From contig JBBDYQ010000025.1 of NCBI GenBank assembly GCA_040901445.1, positions 1 to 64,000 of the forward strand: 64,000 bases of DNA, read 5' to 3'. The notes under the pieces are model-generated. The model worked only from the letters and a program-made list of their open reading frames with translations, was not told the origin of the DNA and did not search any database. A program made the position numbers and the translations under genes. Shown in pieces: positions 52,820 through 61,957 of this stretch (its first letter is position 1; each line of letters begins with the position of its first letter). Source of the stretch: Thermoleophilaceae bacterium (GTDB lineage: Bacteria > Actinomycetota > Thermoleophilia > Solirubrobacterales > Thermoleophilaceae).

Positions 52820-53962
52820 TCAGCGGTCGATCCCCAGCTCGCGGAGGACCTCGTCGGTGTGCTCGCCGAGCCGCGGCGGAGGTCGCTCGGCGCTCACGGG
52901 CACGCCGTCTGCAAGCAGTGGCTGACGCACCGTCTGCACACCGCCGACGGCCACGGTGGCCGCGCGGCCGGCGTCCTCCACGGCCGCCAGCGCCTCGCGC
53001 ACGCCACGGACCTTGCCCGCGGGCACGCCGGCTTCGTCCAGGGCCTCGACCCACTCGCCCGCCGGGCGCCCGCGGAAGGTGCGCTCGAGCTCGGGCACGA
53101 GCGTCTCGCGGTTTCGCACACGGTCGGGGTTGGTGGCGTAGCGCTCGTCGCCGGCCAGGTCGGCGCGGCCAATCGCCTGGCACAGACGCCGGTAGAGATG
53201 GTCGTTGGGAGCGGCCACGGCCACGTAGCCGTCGGCGGCGCGGAAGGGCTGGTACGGCACGATGTTCGGGTGTGCGTTGCCGTAGCGGCGCGGCTCCTCG
53301 CCGGTGACCAGCGCGCCGGAGGACACGTTCACGAGCGCGGCCAGCGCGCTGTCGATCAACGAGGCCTCCACGAGCCGCCCACGCCCGCTGGCATGGCGTT
53401 GGTTCAGCGCGGCGAGCACGCCCGCGGCGGCGTTCAGACCGGTGAGCACGTCCACGAGCGCGACGCCGACCTTGGTCGGCTCCCCGTCCGGGTCCCCGGT
53501 GATCGCCATGATGCCGCTCTCGGCCTGCGCCACGAAGTCGTAGCCCGGGCGGCCTGGAGGCGTGCGGTCCGAGCCGAAGCCGGTCACCGAGCAGTACACG
53601 ACGCGCGGGTTGGCCTGCGCCACCTGCTCGTAGCCCAGGCCGAAGCGCTCAGCGGTGCCGGTGCGGAAGTTCTCCACCACCACGTCGGCGTGGGCGCACA
53701 GCTCGGCGGCCGCGGCGCGGTCGCGCTCGTCCTTGAGGTCGAGTGCCACGCTGCGCTTGCCGCGGTTCACAGACAGGTAGTAGGCCGACTCGCCGCCCTC
53801 GGCGAACGGAGGCCCCCAGGCGCGGGTCTCGTCCCCGCCGTCGGGGTTCTCGACCTTGATCACGTCGGCGCCGAGGTCGGCCAGCAGCTGCGTGCAGTAC
53901 GGCCCCGCGAGCACGCGCGAGAGGTCCACCACGCGCAGCCCGGCGAGCATCCCGTCGTCCAT
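52820..53962 (-). CDS. CaiB/BaiF-type (family III) CoA-transferase
   Basis: A 380-aa family III CoA-transferase. Motifs are 'GLRVVDLSRVLAGPYCTQLLADLGADVIKVE', 'LSVNRGKRSVALDLK', 'ENFRTGTAERFGLGYE', and 'GRPGYDFVAQAESG', where the Asp corresponds to the catalytic position. Family members move CoA between carboxylic acids (formyl-CoA:oxalate, succinyl-CoA:carnitine and others). Donor and acceptor are unknown. It is divergent from a TPP enzyme across a 70-base region with a perfect inverted repeat, hinting at a shared pathway. Confidence 0.88.
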   Translation of the reverse strand: MDDGMLAGLRVVDLSRVLAGPYCTQLLADLGADVIKVENPDGGDETRAWGPPFAEGGESAYYLSVNRGKRSVALDLKDERDRAAAAELCAHADVVVENFRTGTAERFGLGYEQVAQANPRVVYCSVTGFGSDRTPPGRPGYDFVAQAESGIMAITGDPDGEPTKVGVALVDVLTGLNAAAGVLAALNQRHASGRGRLVEASLIDSALAALVNVSSGALVTGEEPRRYGNAHPNIVPYQPFRAADGYVAVAAPNDHLYRRLCQAIGRADLAGDERYATNPDRVRNRETLVPELERTFRGRPAGEWVEALDEAGVPAGKVRGVREALAAVEDAGRAATVAVGGVQTVRQPLLADGVPVSAERPPPRLGEHTDEVLRELGIDR

Positions 53963-53968
53963 GCGGCT

Positions 53969-53998
53969 GCACTTTCCCACGCAATGGGGGGAAAGTGC
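53969..53998. promoter_or_regulatory. Perfect 10-bp inverted repeat between divergent CaiB and TPP-enzyme genes
   Basis: GCACTTTCCC (53969-53978) and GGGAAAGTGC (53989-53998) are exact inverted copies with a 10-base spacer. They are centred in the only 70 bases between two divergent genes, 7 bases before one ATG and 35 before the other. This is typical of an operator for a dimeric repressor controlling both. No local regulator gene is adjacent. Confidence 0.7.
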
Positions 53999-54032
53999 GC
54001 TCGGATGCCCGGTGCGGTGGTAGAACCCGCCG

Positions 54033-55670
54033 GTGGCCACGGGTGGAGAGCTGCTCGTCGGCGTCCTCGAGGACGCCGGCGTCGATGTGGTGTTCGGCCT
54101 GCCGGGCGTGCACAACCTGCCGGCCTGGCGGGCGCTCGCGGGCTCCCCGATCCGGCTGATCACGGTCCGGCACGAACAGGCGGCCGCGTACGCCGCCGAC
54201 GGCTACTCCCGCGCCACCGGGCGGCTGGGCGTGGCGCTCACCACCACCGGCCCCGGCGCGGCCAACACGCTCGGGGCGGTGGGGGAGGCCTGGGCCTCGC
54301 GCTCGTCGGTCCTGGTGATCGCCACCGACATCTCAACGGCGCTGCGCCGGCCGGGCGTGTATCGCGGCGTCCTGCACGAGACCACCGACCAGCCGGGCAT
54401 GTTCGCCCCGGTCACGAAGGCGGTCTTCCGCGCCGGCCGGCCGCGTGACCTCCCCGACGAGGCGGAGGCCGCCGTGGCCGCGGCGCTCACCGCTCCCACG
54501 CGGCCCGTGTACCTCGAGCTGCCCACCGACGTGCTGGCGGGGGAGGGGCCGCGTGACCTCGGCGAGCCGCCGCCACCCCCGGCCCCGCCCGCCGGTCCCG
54601 AGGACGGCGCTCTCACTGCCGCGCTCGATCTCCTCAAGCGTGCCGGGCGGCCGCTGCTGTGGGCGGGCGGCGGCGCGCTGCAGTCCGGCGCCGGGTCGGC
54701 GCTCGGCGACCTCGCGGAGCGGCTCGGCGCTCCGGTGTTCACCACCTACAGCGCCCGCGGGCTGCTGGGCGCGGACCATCCCTGCGCCGTGGGGCTCCCG
54801 CCGCACGTGCCGGAGGCCGGCCGGCTCTGGGACGACGCCGACCTCGTGATCGCGGTGGGCAGCGACCTCGACGGCATGATGACCCAGAACTGGGCCATGC
54901 CCGCGCCGCGGCGCCTGGTGGCGATCAACGTCGATCCCGCGGACGCGGCCAAGAGCTGGGAGCCCGACGTCCTGATCGAGGCTGACGCCCGCGCCGCCGT
55001 CGAGGCGCTCGCCGCGCACGTCGCGCCGCGGGGCGAGGTCGAGACCTGCGCGGACGGGCTGGCGCGCCTGCGCCACGACGTGCGCAGGAGCCTCCGGCGC
55101 GAGCATCCGCGCGAGCTGGCGTTCGTGGACGAGGTGGGCCGGGCGCTGCCCGAGGACGCCATCGTCGTCTGCGACATGTGCATCCCCGGCTACTGGCTCG
55201 CCGGCTTCCACCGCGTGCCCGGCCCGCGCCGGTTGCAGTATCCGATGGGCTGGGGCACGCTGGGCTTCGCCTTCCCGGCCGCGCTCGGGGCCGCGCTCGC
55301 CGGCCGGGGCCCGGTGGTGTCCGTGTCCGGCGACGGCGGCTTCCTCTACGCCTGCGGCGAGCTGGCCACGGTGGCCCAGGAGCGCATCTCCCTGACCGCG
55401 GTGATCGTGGACGACAGCGGCTACGGAATGCTGCGCTACGACCAACGCCACGCCGGCGACCCGGTCTTCGGCGTCGACCTCGAGAGCCCGGACTTCGAGG
55501 CGATGGCGGTCTCCTTCGGCATCCGCGCCGAGACCGTGGACGGGCTCGGCAGCGCGTTCGGCGACGCCCTCGGCCGCCATGCCGCCATGGAAGTGCCGAG
55601 CGTCCTGGTGGCGCGGGCGGAGCTGGAGCCCCCGCCGACGACGTCACCTCGCTGGTACCGGAAGGGTTAG
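54033..55670 (+). CDS. Thiamine pyrophosphate-dependent enzyme (acetolactate synthase/decarboxylase-like)
   Basis: A 545-aa enzyme of the TPP family that includes acetolactate synthase, benzoylformate decarboxylase and oxalyl-CoA decarboxylase. It has the catalytic Glu in 'VRHEQAAAYAADGYSRATG', a nucleotide-type middle domain ('LWAGGGALQSGAG'), and the TPP/Mg motif 'SVSGDGGFLYACGEL' with 'IVDDSGYGMLRYDQ'. No paired regulatory subunit gene is nearby, so biosynthetic acetolactate synthase is unlikely. GTG 54033 is the start. It converges with the aldehyde dehydrogenase gene, with a 4-base overlap. Confidence 0.85.
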   Translation: MATGGELLVGVLEDAGVDVVFGLPGVHNLPAWRALAGSPIRLITVRHEQAAAYAADGYSRATGRLGVALTTTGPGAANTLGAVGEAWASRSSVLVIATDISTALRRPGVYRGVLHETTDQPGMFAPVTKAVFRAGRPRDLPDEAEAAVAAALTAPTRPVYLELPTDVLAGEGPRDLGEPPPPPAPPAGPEDGALTAALDLLKRAGRPLLWAGGGALQSGAGSALGDLAERLGAPVFTTYSARGLLGADHPCAVGLPPHVPEAGRLWDDADLVIAVGSDLDGMMTQNWAMPAPRRLVAINVDPADAAKSWEPDVLIEADARAAVEALAAHVAPRGEVETCADGLARLRHDVRRSLRREHPRELAFVDEVGRALPEDAIVVCDMCIPGYWLAGFHRVPGPRRLQYPMGWGTLGFAFPAALGAALAGRGPVVSVSGDGGFLYACGELATVAQERISLTAVIVDDSGYGMLRYDQRHAGDPVFGVDLESPDFEAMAVSFGIRAETVDGLGSAFGDALGRHAAMEVPSVLVARAELEPPPTTSPRWYRKG

Positions 55671-57235
55671 TCCACCAGCCGGAAGGACAGGTCGGCCGTC
55701 ACGTCCGCCACGTCCATCTGCGCCTTCTGCAGCTTGCCGGCGTAGTCCCAGTTGAGCGACTGCCAGCGGGTGAACTGGTCGAGCACCCAGATGCCGGACT
55801 GGCGGCTGCCGTTGCCGGACTTGCCGTTGCCCCCGAAGGGCAGGTGCGCCTCGGCGCCCGAGGTCGAGTTGTTGACGCTCACCATGCCCGCGCTCACGCG
55901 CTCGCGGAACCGGAAGGCGTGCTTGGGGTCGGTGGTGTAGATCGAGGACGAGAGTCCGTACCCGTGGCCGTTGGCGAGCTCCATCGCCTCGTCGAACGAG
56001 GAGAAGGTCGCCACGCCCACGATCGGGCCGAACGTCTCGGTGGAGTAGATCTCGTCCTCGAAGGTCACGTTGTCGACGATCGTGGGGTGGCAGTAGATGC
56101 CGGCGTCCGGATTGCCCACGAACCCGTCCCTGGGCTTGTCGCTCGTGATCCGCCCCGTGGCGCTCGAGCCCGAGACGACGTGGTGGCCCCGCACCAGCTC
56201 CAGCCAGCCGAGGAAGCGCTCCTGGAAACGCTCGTGGATCATCGGGCCGTAGAGCACGTCGCCGGTGGGGTCTCCGATCGGCGCCGACTCCACTGCGCCG
56301 GTGAAGCGGGCCATGAAGTCGTCGTGCACCGACTCGTGGACGATCACGGTGCCGAGCGAGGTGCAGCGCTGCCCCGCGGTGCCGAAGCCCGAGAACAGCG
56401 CGCCCTCGGCGGCCAGGTCGAGGTCGGCGTCGGGCATGACCACGAGCGGGTTCTTGCCGCCCAGCTCGAGGCACGGCGACTGCAGGTGGCGGCCGCACAG
56501 CTCGCCGATCCGGCTGCCCACCTCGCTCGACCCGGTGAAGCCAACCTTGTCCACCAGGCCCTCGCCGAGCGCGCGCTCGAGGCCCTCGAAGGTCGCGGGC
56601 CCCTCGGCCTGCACGAGGTTCAGCACCCCCTCGGGCAGCCCGCCGTGGAGGAACAGCCGCGTGAGCGCGTCGCCCAGCGCCGGGGCGTACTCGGCGGGCT
56701 TCCACACCACGGCGTTGCCGCACAGCAGCGCGGGCACGAGGTACCAGGCGGGCACGGCCACCGGGAAGTTGCCGGCGGTGATGATCGCGGCCACCCCGAC
56801 CGGCGTGCGGAACGTGAAGAGCTGCTTGTCCGGCATCTCGCTCGGCACCGTCTGCCCGTAGAGGCGGCGCCCCTCGCCCAGGAAGAAGTCGCAGGTGTCC
56901 ACGATCTCCTGCACCTCGCCCAGTGACTCCGCGTAGGGCTTGCCCACCTCGCGAGTCACGAGCCGGGCCAGCGCCTCCTTGTTGGCCTCCACCAGCCGGC
57001 CGATCTGCTGGATCGCGCGGCCGCGGGTGGGGGGAGGGGTGGCCGCCCACTCGCGCTGGGCCCGGCGCGCGGCGCGGCAGGCGTCCACGAAGCCGGCGGC
57101 GTCCGCCAGCAGCGCCTCGCACACCACGTCGTCCGTGCGCGCGGGGTTCGTCGACGTGAGCCGCCCGCCGGGAGCGTCCTCCCGCGGCCGGCCGTCGATG
57201 ATCGACGCGACGGTGCGTGTGGTGGCTACGGCCAC
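55667..57235 (-). CDS. Aldehyde dehydrogenase (NAD(P)-dependent)
   Basis: A 522-aa aldehyde dehydrogenase. It has 'EVGKPYAESLGEVQE', 'VVWKPAEYAPA', the NAD-site 'GFTGSSEVGSRI', the general base Glu in 'CLELGGKNPLVV', and the catalytic Cys in 'GTAGQRCTSLG'. The 'NNSTSGAEAHLPFGGNGKSGNGSRQSG' region (in parts) resembles the ALDH7 (aminoadipate semialdehyde) group, so a lysine- or amine-derived semialdehyde substrate is possible. GTG 57235 is chosen as start. It is divergent from the SMR transporter gene. Confidence 0.88.
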   Translation of the reverse strand: MAVATTRTVASIIDGRPREDAPGGRLTSTNPARTDDVVCEALLADAAGFVDACRAARRAQREWAATPPPTRGRAIQQIGRLVEANKEALARLVTREVGKPYAESLGEVQEIVDTCDFFLGEGRRLYGQTVPSEMPDKQLFTFRTPVGVAAIITAGNFPVAVPAWYLVPALLCGNAVVWKPAEYAPALGDALTRLFLHGGLPEGVLNLVQAEGPATFEGLERALGEGLVDKVGFTGSSEVGSRIGELCGRHLQSPCLELGGKNPLVVMPDADLDLAAEGALFSGFGTAGQRCTSLGTVIVHESVHDDFMARFTGAVESAPIGDPTGDVLYGPMIHERFQERFLGWLELVRGHHVVSGSSATGRITSDKPRDGFVGNPDAGIYCHPTIVDNVTFEDEIYSTETFGPIVGVATFSSFDEAMELANGHGYGLSSSIYTTDPKHAFRFRERVSAGMVSVNNSTSGAEAHLPFGGNGKSGNGSRQSGIWVLDQFTRWQSLNWDYAGKLQKAQMDVADVTADLSFRLVD

Positions 57236-57266
57236 GCGGCGGAGGTTAATACGAAAGGATCCGGGC

Positions 57267-57584
57267 ATGGCCTGGCTCTTCCTCGCAACCGCCGGAGTGC
57301 TGGAGGTGGTCTGGGCGATCGCGCTGAAGAAGAGCGACGGCTTCGCCAACGGCACCGCCACGACGGTCTTCGTGGTCGCCGGCATCGCGAGCATGGTGCT
57401 GCTGGCACAGGCGCTGAAGTCGCTGCCTGTCGGCACCGCCTACGCGGTCTGGACGGGCATCGGCGCCGTGGGCGCGGCGCTGGTGGGCATCGTCTGGCTG
57501 GGCGAGAGTACCGACGCCTTCCGGGTCCTCTCCATCGGGCTGGTCGCGGCCGGCATCGTCGGCCTGAGCCTCGCATCCACGTGA
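57267..57584 (+). CDS. SMR-family transporter, SugE/Gdx type
   Basis: A 105-aa protein with four transmembrane helices. The N-terminal 'LEVVWAIALKKSDGF' contains the essential membrane Glu13 and the SugE/Gdx signature. Related proteins export guanidinium or quaternary ammonium compounds by proton exchange as dual-topology dimers. No guanidine riboswitch was seen upstream; the leader is only about 30 bases. AAAGGA precedes the ATG. The next gene starts at its stop (GTGA). Confidence 0.88.
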   Translation: MAWLFLATAGVLEVVWAIALKKSDGFANGTATTVFVVAGIASMVLLAQALKSLPVGTAYAVWTGIGAVGAALVGIVWLGESTDAFRVLSIGLVAAGIVGLSLAST

Positions 57585-58723
57585 GCAGCGCGATCGTCGT
57601 GGGCGCCGGCGTGTTCGGCGCTTCCCTGGCGCGGGAGCTCGCGGACGGCGGCTGGGACGTGACGCTGGTGGACCCGCGCCGTCCCGGGCATCCAGAGTCC
57701 GGCTCCGGCGGCGAATCGCGCCTCATCCGCTGCTCGCACGGCGCCGACCGCCGGCACGCGCGGTCGGCACGCCGGGCGCGAGAGCTCTGGCGGGAGCTCG
57801 AGCGCGAGGCGGGGGTCGAGCTGCTCGTGGAGGCCGGCGTCTGCTGGTTCGCGCGTCGCGAGGGCGGCTGGGAGTCCGCCAGCGAGCACACACTGCGCGA
57901 CGAGGGGATCCCGGTGGAGCACCTCGATCCCGCCGACGCCGCCCGGCTCTTCCCGAGCTTCTCGGGGGACGACCTCGCCTTCTGCCTGCTCGAGCCCGAG
58001 GCCGGCATCCTGCGGGCCGCCCGCGCGGTGGAGGCCCTCGCGGCCGGCGCCGTGGATAGGGGGGCGAGGCTCGTGGCCGCCGGCGCGCACCCGGAGGGCG
58101 GCGTCGTGGCGCTCGACGACGGCCGCCGCCTCGAGGCCGATCGCGTCGTGTGGGCGTGCGGCGCCTGGCTCGCCTGGCTGTTCCCCGAGCTCGTCGAGCT
58201 GCGCGTCACCCGCCAGGACATCGCGTTCTTCGCTGCCGGGCCGGAATGGCGCACGCCCGGCGTGCCCGGCTGGGTGGACTACGACGGGTCCTTCTACGGC
58301 CTCGGCGACCTGGACGGCGCGGGCATGAAGGCCGCGCCCGACGCCGAGGGCCCGCCCTTCGACCCCGAGCGCGACCCGCGCGAGCCCTCCCGCGCCACCG
58401 AGGCGCGCGCGCGCGAGTACCTCCGTCTGCGCTTCCCGGCGCTCGGCGATGCCCCGCTCGCGGGCCTCAAGGCGTGCCACTACGAGATCACGCCCGACAC
58501 CCGCTTCCTGCTCGCGCCGCACCCCGCCCATCCGCACGTGTGGCTGCTGGGCGGCGGCTCGGGCCACGGGTTCAAGCACGGCCCCGCGCTGGCCGAGCGC
58601 GCGGCAGCCGCGCTGCGCGGCGACGAGCCGCCGGACCCGGAGCTGGCCCTCGGCCCGCGCCGGCCCGACCGCGGGCTGCGCACGGCGGCGCTGCGGGCCA
58701 CGCCCGGTCCCGGAGCCGGCTGA
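57581..58723 (+). CDS. FAD-dependent amine oxidase, sarcosine oxidase-like
   Basis: A 380-aa flavoenzyme of the DAO family. It has the FAD motif 'VVGAGVFGASLARELA', 'SGSGGESRLIR', the substrate domain, a Cys in 'GLKACHYEITPDTRFLL' at the position of the covalent FAD cysteine of monomeric sarcosine oxidase, and 'LLGGGSGHGFKHGPALAE'. It probably oxidises an N-methyl amino acid or similar secondary amine, producing H2O2 and an aldehyde. It is coupled to the SMR transporter (GTGA) and to the HAD gene (TGATG). Confidence 0.85.
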   Translation: MSSAIVVGAGVFGASLARELADGGWDVTLVDPRRPGHPESGSGGESRLIRCSHGADRRHARSARRARELWRELEREAGVELLVEAGVCWFARREGGWESASEHTLRDEGIPVEHLDPADAARLFPSFSGDDLAFCLLEPEAGILRAARAVEALAAGAVDRGARLVAAGAHPEGGVVALDDGRRLEADRVVWACGAWLAWLFPELVELRVTRQDIAFFAAGPEWRTPGVPGWVDYDGSFYGLGDLDGAGMKAAPDAEGPPFDPERDPREPSRATEARAREYLRLRFPALGDAPLAGLKACHYEITPDTRFLLAPHPAHPHVWLLGGGSGHGFKHGPALAERAAAALRGDEPPDPELALGPRRPDRGLRTAALRATPGPGAG

Positions 58724-59367
58724 TGCGCTTCGACGCCGTGATCTTCGACAACGACGGGCTGCTGCTCGACACCGAGGAGGCATGGACCCGCGCCGAGGAG
58801 GTGCTCTTCGCCCGTCGTGGGCGCGCGTTCACGATCGAGCACAAGCGCTCGCTGATCGGCTCGTCGCGCGCCGCGGCCGCCGCCAAGCTCGAGACGATGC
58901 TCGAGCGGCCCGGGGAGGGCGAGCCGCTGATGGACGAGCTGCACGGGCTCGTGATGGAGGAGGTGCGCTCCGGGGTGGCGCCGCGCCCCGGCGCGCCGGC
59001 TCTGCTGGAGGCGCTGAAGCAGGCGGAGGTGCCCGTGGGCCTGGCCTCGAACTCGCCGCGCGCGTTCGTCGAGCGCAGCCTGGCCGCCGCGGGCCTGACC
59101 AACGGGCACTTCGGGGTGATCGTGGTGGCGGAGGAGGTGCCTGCCCCCAAGCCGGCGCCCGACGTCTATCTCGCCGCGTGCCGGGCTCTCGGAGCAGACC
59201 CGGCGCGGTCGGCCGCGCTCGAGGACTCCCCGTCCGGCGTGGCGGCCGGGATGGCCGCCGGCATGTTCGTCGTGGGCGTGCCCTACCTGCCCGAGATGCC
59301 GCTCCCCGGCGCCTCGCTGCAGGCGGCCTCGCTGGGCGACCCCGAGGTGCTGGCCGCCCTCATGTAG
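58723..59367 (+). CDS. HAD-superfamily phosphatase (beta-phosphoglucomutase-like)
   Basis: A 214-aa hydrolase. Motif I is 'FDNDGLLLD' (nucleophile Asp and second Asp), motif II 'GLASNSPRAF', motif III Lys in 'PAPKPAPDVYL', and motif IV 'ALEDSPSGVAAG'. The helical cap follows motif I, as in the phosphoglucomutase/phosphoglycolate phosphatase group. Substrate unknown. ATG overlaps the upstream stop (TGATG), making it the third gene of the SMR-oxidase-HAD operon. Confidence 0.88.
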   Translation: MRFDAVIFDNDGLLLDTEEAWTRAEEVLFARRGRAFTIEHKRSLIGSSRAAAAAKLETMLERPGEGEPLMDELHGLVMEEVRSGVAPRPGAPALLEALKQAEVPVGLASNSPRAFVERSLAAAGLTNGHFGVIVVAEEVPAPKPAPDVYLAACRALGADPARSAALEDSPSGVAAGMAAGMFVVGVPYLPEMPLPGASLQAASLGDPEVLAALM

Positions 59368-59391
59368 GGGTCATCCGGCTAGGTGGATTGG

Positions 59392-59414
59392 CAGCGAGAA
59401 AGCAACGCTCGCTG
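59392..59414. terminator. Hairpin between the convergent HAD and acylase genes
   Basis: CAGCGAG and CTCGCTG form a perfect 7-bp stem with a 9-base loop, 25 bases after the HAD stop. The rest of the 163-base gap (59368-59530) shows no gene. Confidence 0.4.
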
Positions 59415-59530
59415 GTGACGCCGATCACTGCTTGGGCGACGCACGACGTGACCGCCGCGACCGTGCGGAGTTGACCACCGTATGGGTTGCAAAGTCCGCA
59501 CGGCTCGGCCCGGACGCCGGAGGGGCCGAC

Positions 59531-61897
59531 CTAGGGCCCGAGCTCGACCACGTGCTGGAAGGTGCCGCGGTCGAAGAAGGGGAAGGGGTCAAGCGAGGCG
59601 GCGCCCTGTGAGCCCGGCTCGTACATGCGGCGCGGCTCGCGCCAGGAGGCCGGGTCGGAGCTGCCGAAGCGCTGCTCCAGCAGCGGCAGCGCGGCCTCGG
59701 CGGCGCGGCGGTAGCCGGCGGCGTCGAGCGTGCGCAGCGCGAATGCCTCGAGGAGCGTGACGTCGTACTCGTGGGAGCTGGAGCGCCCGCCCTCCAGCAG
59801 TTCCGCATCCTCGCGGTCCACGCCCTCGAGCGCGATGCCGATGGCCGCCTGCTTGAACGCGTCGAACGTCGCCACGCCGGCGTGCACCGTGCCCGCGTCG
59901 TCGGTGGTGGCGTAGTCGCCGTCCCAGGCCAGGATGGTGTCGAGCACCGTGCGCGCCGCGCCCTGGCTGCCGCGCCGGGCCGCCTTGAGCGGAGCCGAGG
60001 CGAGCGGGCGGTTCTGCGCCGTTGCGCCCACCACGCGGTCCACCCTGGCGGTCGCGGCGTAGCCGCCGCCCTCGGCGTGTGCGGCCTTGACCACCCGGCG
60101 GAGCAGGCCCGTGCGGTGATAACGCCCGGTGACGCGCTCGAGCGCCACCCCGTCGCCCGTGGTCCAGCCCACCGACGGCACGTTGTTCCACTGAACGAGA
60201 TAGCCCTGCTCGGGGTTGATCGCCTGCGGGCGCTCGCCGGGCGGGATGAACCCGCGCCACTCCGCCCCGCCGGTGCCCGGCACCGGCAGGCGCTCGTCCC
60301 AGTTGCGCGGGCGCATGGGGAGCAGGCCCGGGTGCCAGTAGCCGATGTTGCCCCGGTCGTCGGCAGCCATCAGGTTCTCGTTCCACGAGACGAGGTCCAT
60401 GGCGCGGTCCACGTCCTCGATCGAGCGCGCCTCGTTCACCGCCGCCAGCCCCTCGAGCGTCTCGGCCTCGCGCCCCCAGACGGCGTAGCGGCGCGCGTAC
60501 GCCACCCCGTCCCCGCGCGCCTGCACCGGCCCATGCACCGTTCGGCAGATGCGCTCGGTGTGCGTGCCGGCGCTCAGGTCCGGCACGCTGCCGCCGATCA
60601 GCCCCAGCAGCTCGCTGGGCGGGGGCCGGTAGGTGAAGGTCTCGTTGCGGCAGTCCATCTGCCGTGCCTCGCCGCGGAAGCGGTAGGCCTCCTCCCCCAC
60701 CAGGTCCTCGACGTAGAGATCGTCCTCGTCGGTGAGCCCGCTCGTGACGCCCCAGGCCACATGGCCATTGTGGCCGGTGGCGATCACGGGCGCCCCCGGC
60801 GCCGTGGCGCCGCGCACGTCGAGCCCCGGGCCATGCAGCTCGAGCTCGATGAACAGCTCCGGGATGCTGAAGCCCAGCTGGGGCCCGTTGAAGAGCGTGG
60901 CCGTGCCGTCGCGCCCGCGGATGGCCCACATGTTCGAGCCGCCCGTGCGCCCGATCCCCGCCGGCGCCGTGTCCGCGGAGGCCGAGGCGGGCGCCGCGCC
61001 GCCCTCGCCGGGGAGGGGAAGGGAGCGCGCCAGCGCCGCCGACTTCTCGAACGCGCGCTCCTCCTGCGCCCGGGTGCGGCCCGGATTCGACGGGAAGCGC
61101 CCCTCGGCGCGGGGGATGGTGGGCACCTGGCCCGGGACGCGCAGCGGCAGCAGCCGGTCGAACCAGTCCGATCCGAGGGCCCTCAGCGCACGCACGTTGC
61201 GCAGCTCCTCGCCATCCCCGCTCGGGACGGTGCGGGCGAGGAAGACGCCGATGCGCACGAGCTCGAGCACGCCCCAGTCGTCGGGAAGCACGCCGGTGGC
61301 GATGAACTCCCCGGGCAGCTTGCCGGGGTCGGCGCGCGTCTCGGCGATCCAGGCGTTCACGCCCTGGCGGTAGGCCTCGTAGCGTGCCTGCATGTCCTGC
61401 GGCAGCCGGGCGAACTGCTCTGCCAGCTCGCCCTCGGTGTAGTAGTCGCGCCGGGCGACGATGTCGTCCTCGAGCACCGAGCGGCCGAGCAGCTCGGCCA
61501 GCCGTCCGGACGTGGCCCGCCGGAAGGCCTCGAGCTGGAACAGCCGGTCCTGCGCGACGGCATAGCCCGCGCCCCACCAGAGGTCGCCGGCGCTGTCGCC
61601 GGTGATGGCCGGCACGCCGTAGGAGTCGCGCACGATGCGGACGCCGGGCCGCGGGCGCTCCTCGCTTCCCGGCTGCCCGAACCCCGCGGGCTTGAAGTCG
61701 AAGCCGAGGAAGAGGCCCAGCTGGTCCTTCAGGTGCGGTGAGCCGGTGCCGTCGAGGATGCCCGTGGGCGAGACGAAGCCGCTCTGCCCGGGCGGGAGCA
61801 CGGAGCCGGCCTCGCGCGCGGCCGCATGTGCCGCCGGCGCCATCACGAGCGCCACGACAACAGCGAGCATCCCCATCCCCACGCGTCCCTGCCCCAT
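59531..61897 (-). CDS. Secreted penicillin acylase-family amidohydrolase
   Basis: A 788-aa N-terminal nucleophile hydrolase. Signal peptide is residues 1-27 ([16 protein letters not shown]). The alpha chain has '[42 protein letters not shown]'-type sequence (seen in parts). Autocleavage should occur before Ser321 in '[12 protein letters not shown]', exposing the nucleophile. The beta chain has '[22 protein letters not shown]'-like sequence and a conserved Asn in '[21 protein letters not shown]'. Family members deacylate beta-lactams or acyl-homoserine lactones; the substrate is unknown. It is divergent from the sigma factor gene. Confidence 0.88.
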   Translation of the reverse strand: MGQGRVGMGMLAVVVALVMAPAAHAAAREAGSVLPPGQSGFVSPTGILDGTGSPHLKDQLGLFLGFDFKPAGFGQPGSEERPRPGVRIVRDSYGVPAITGDSAGDLWWGAGYAVAQDRLFQLEAFRRATSGRLAELLGRSVLEDDIVARRDYYTEGELAEQFARLPQDMQARYEAYRQGVNAWIAETRADPGKLPGEFIATGVLPDDWGVLELVRIGVFLARTVPSGDGEELRNVRALRALGSDWFDRLLPLRVPGQVPTIPRAEGRFPSNPGRTRAQEERAFEKSAALARSLPLPGEGGAAPASASADTAPAGIGRTGGSNMWAIRGRDGTATLFNGPQLGFSIPELFIELELHGPGLDVRGATAPGAPVIATGHNGHVAWGVTSGLTDEDDLYVEDLVGEEAYRFRGEARQMDCRNETFTYRPPPSELLGLIGGSVPDLSAGTHTERICRTVHGPVQARGDGVAYARRYAVWGREAETLEGLAAVNEARSIEDVDRAMDLVSWNENLMAADDRGNIGYWHPGLLPMRPRNWDERLPVPGTGGAEWRGFIPPGERPQAINPEQGYLVQWNNVPSVGWTTGDGVALERVTGRYHRTGLLRRVVKAAHAEGGGYAATARVDRVVGATAQNRPLASAPLKAARRGSQGAARTVLDTILAWDGDYATTDDAGTVHAGVATFDAFKQAAIGIALEGVDREDAELLEGGRSSSHEYDVTLLEAFALRTLDAAGYRRAAEAALPLLEQRFGSSDPASWREPRRMYEPGSQGAASLDPFPFFDRGTFQHVVELGP

Positions 61898-61957
61898 GCG
61901 GCGGCGATAGTACCCCGCCGAACGTTTGCCCCGCGCCAGCATGGGCATTCGAGCCCC

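Noticed and set aside
54033-55670. Biosynthetic acetolactate synthase large subunit (ilvB)
   Set aside because: No small subunit or branched-chain genes nearby, and divergent pairing with a CoA-transferase fits a catabolic enzyme better.
57236-57266. Guanidine riboswitch before the SugE/Gdx-like gene
   Set aside because: Only about 30 bases separate it from the divergent gene and no guanidine-I to -III motif is visible.
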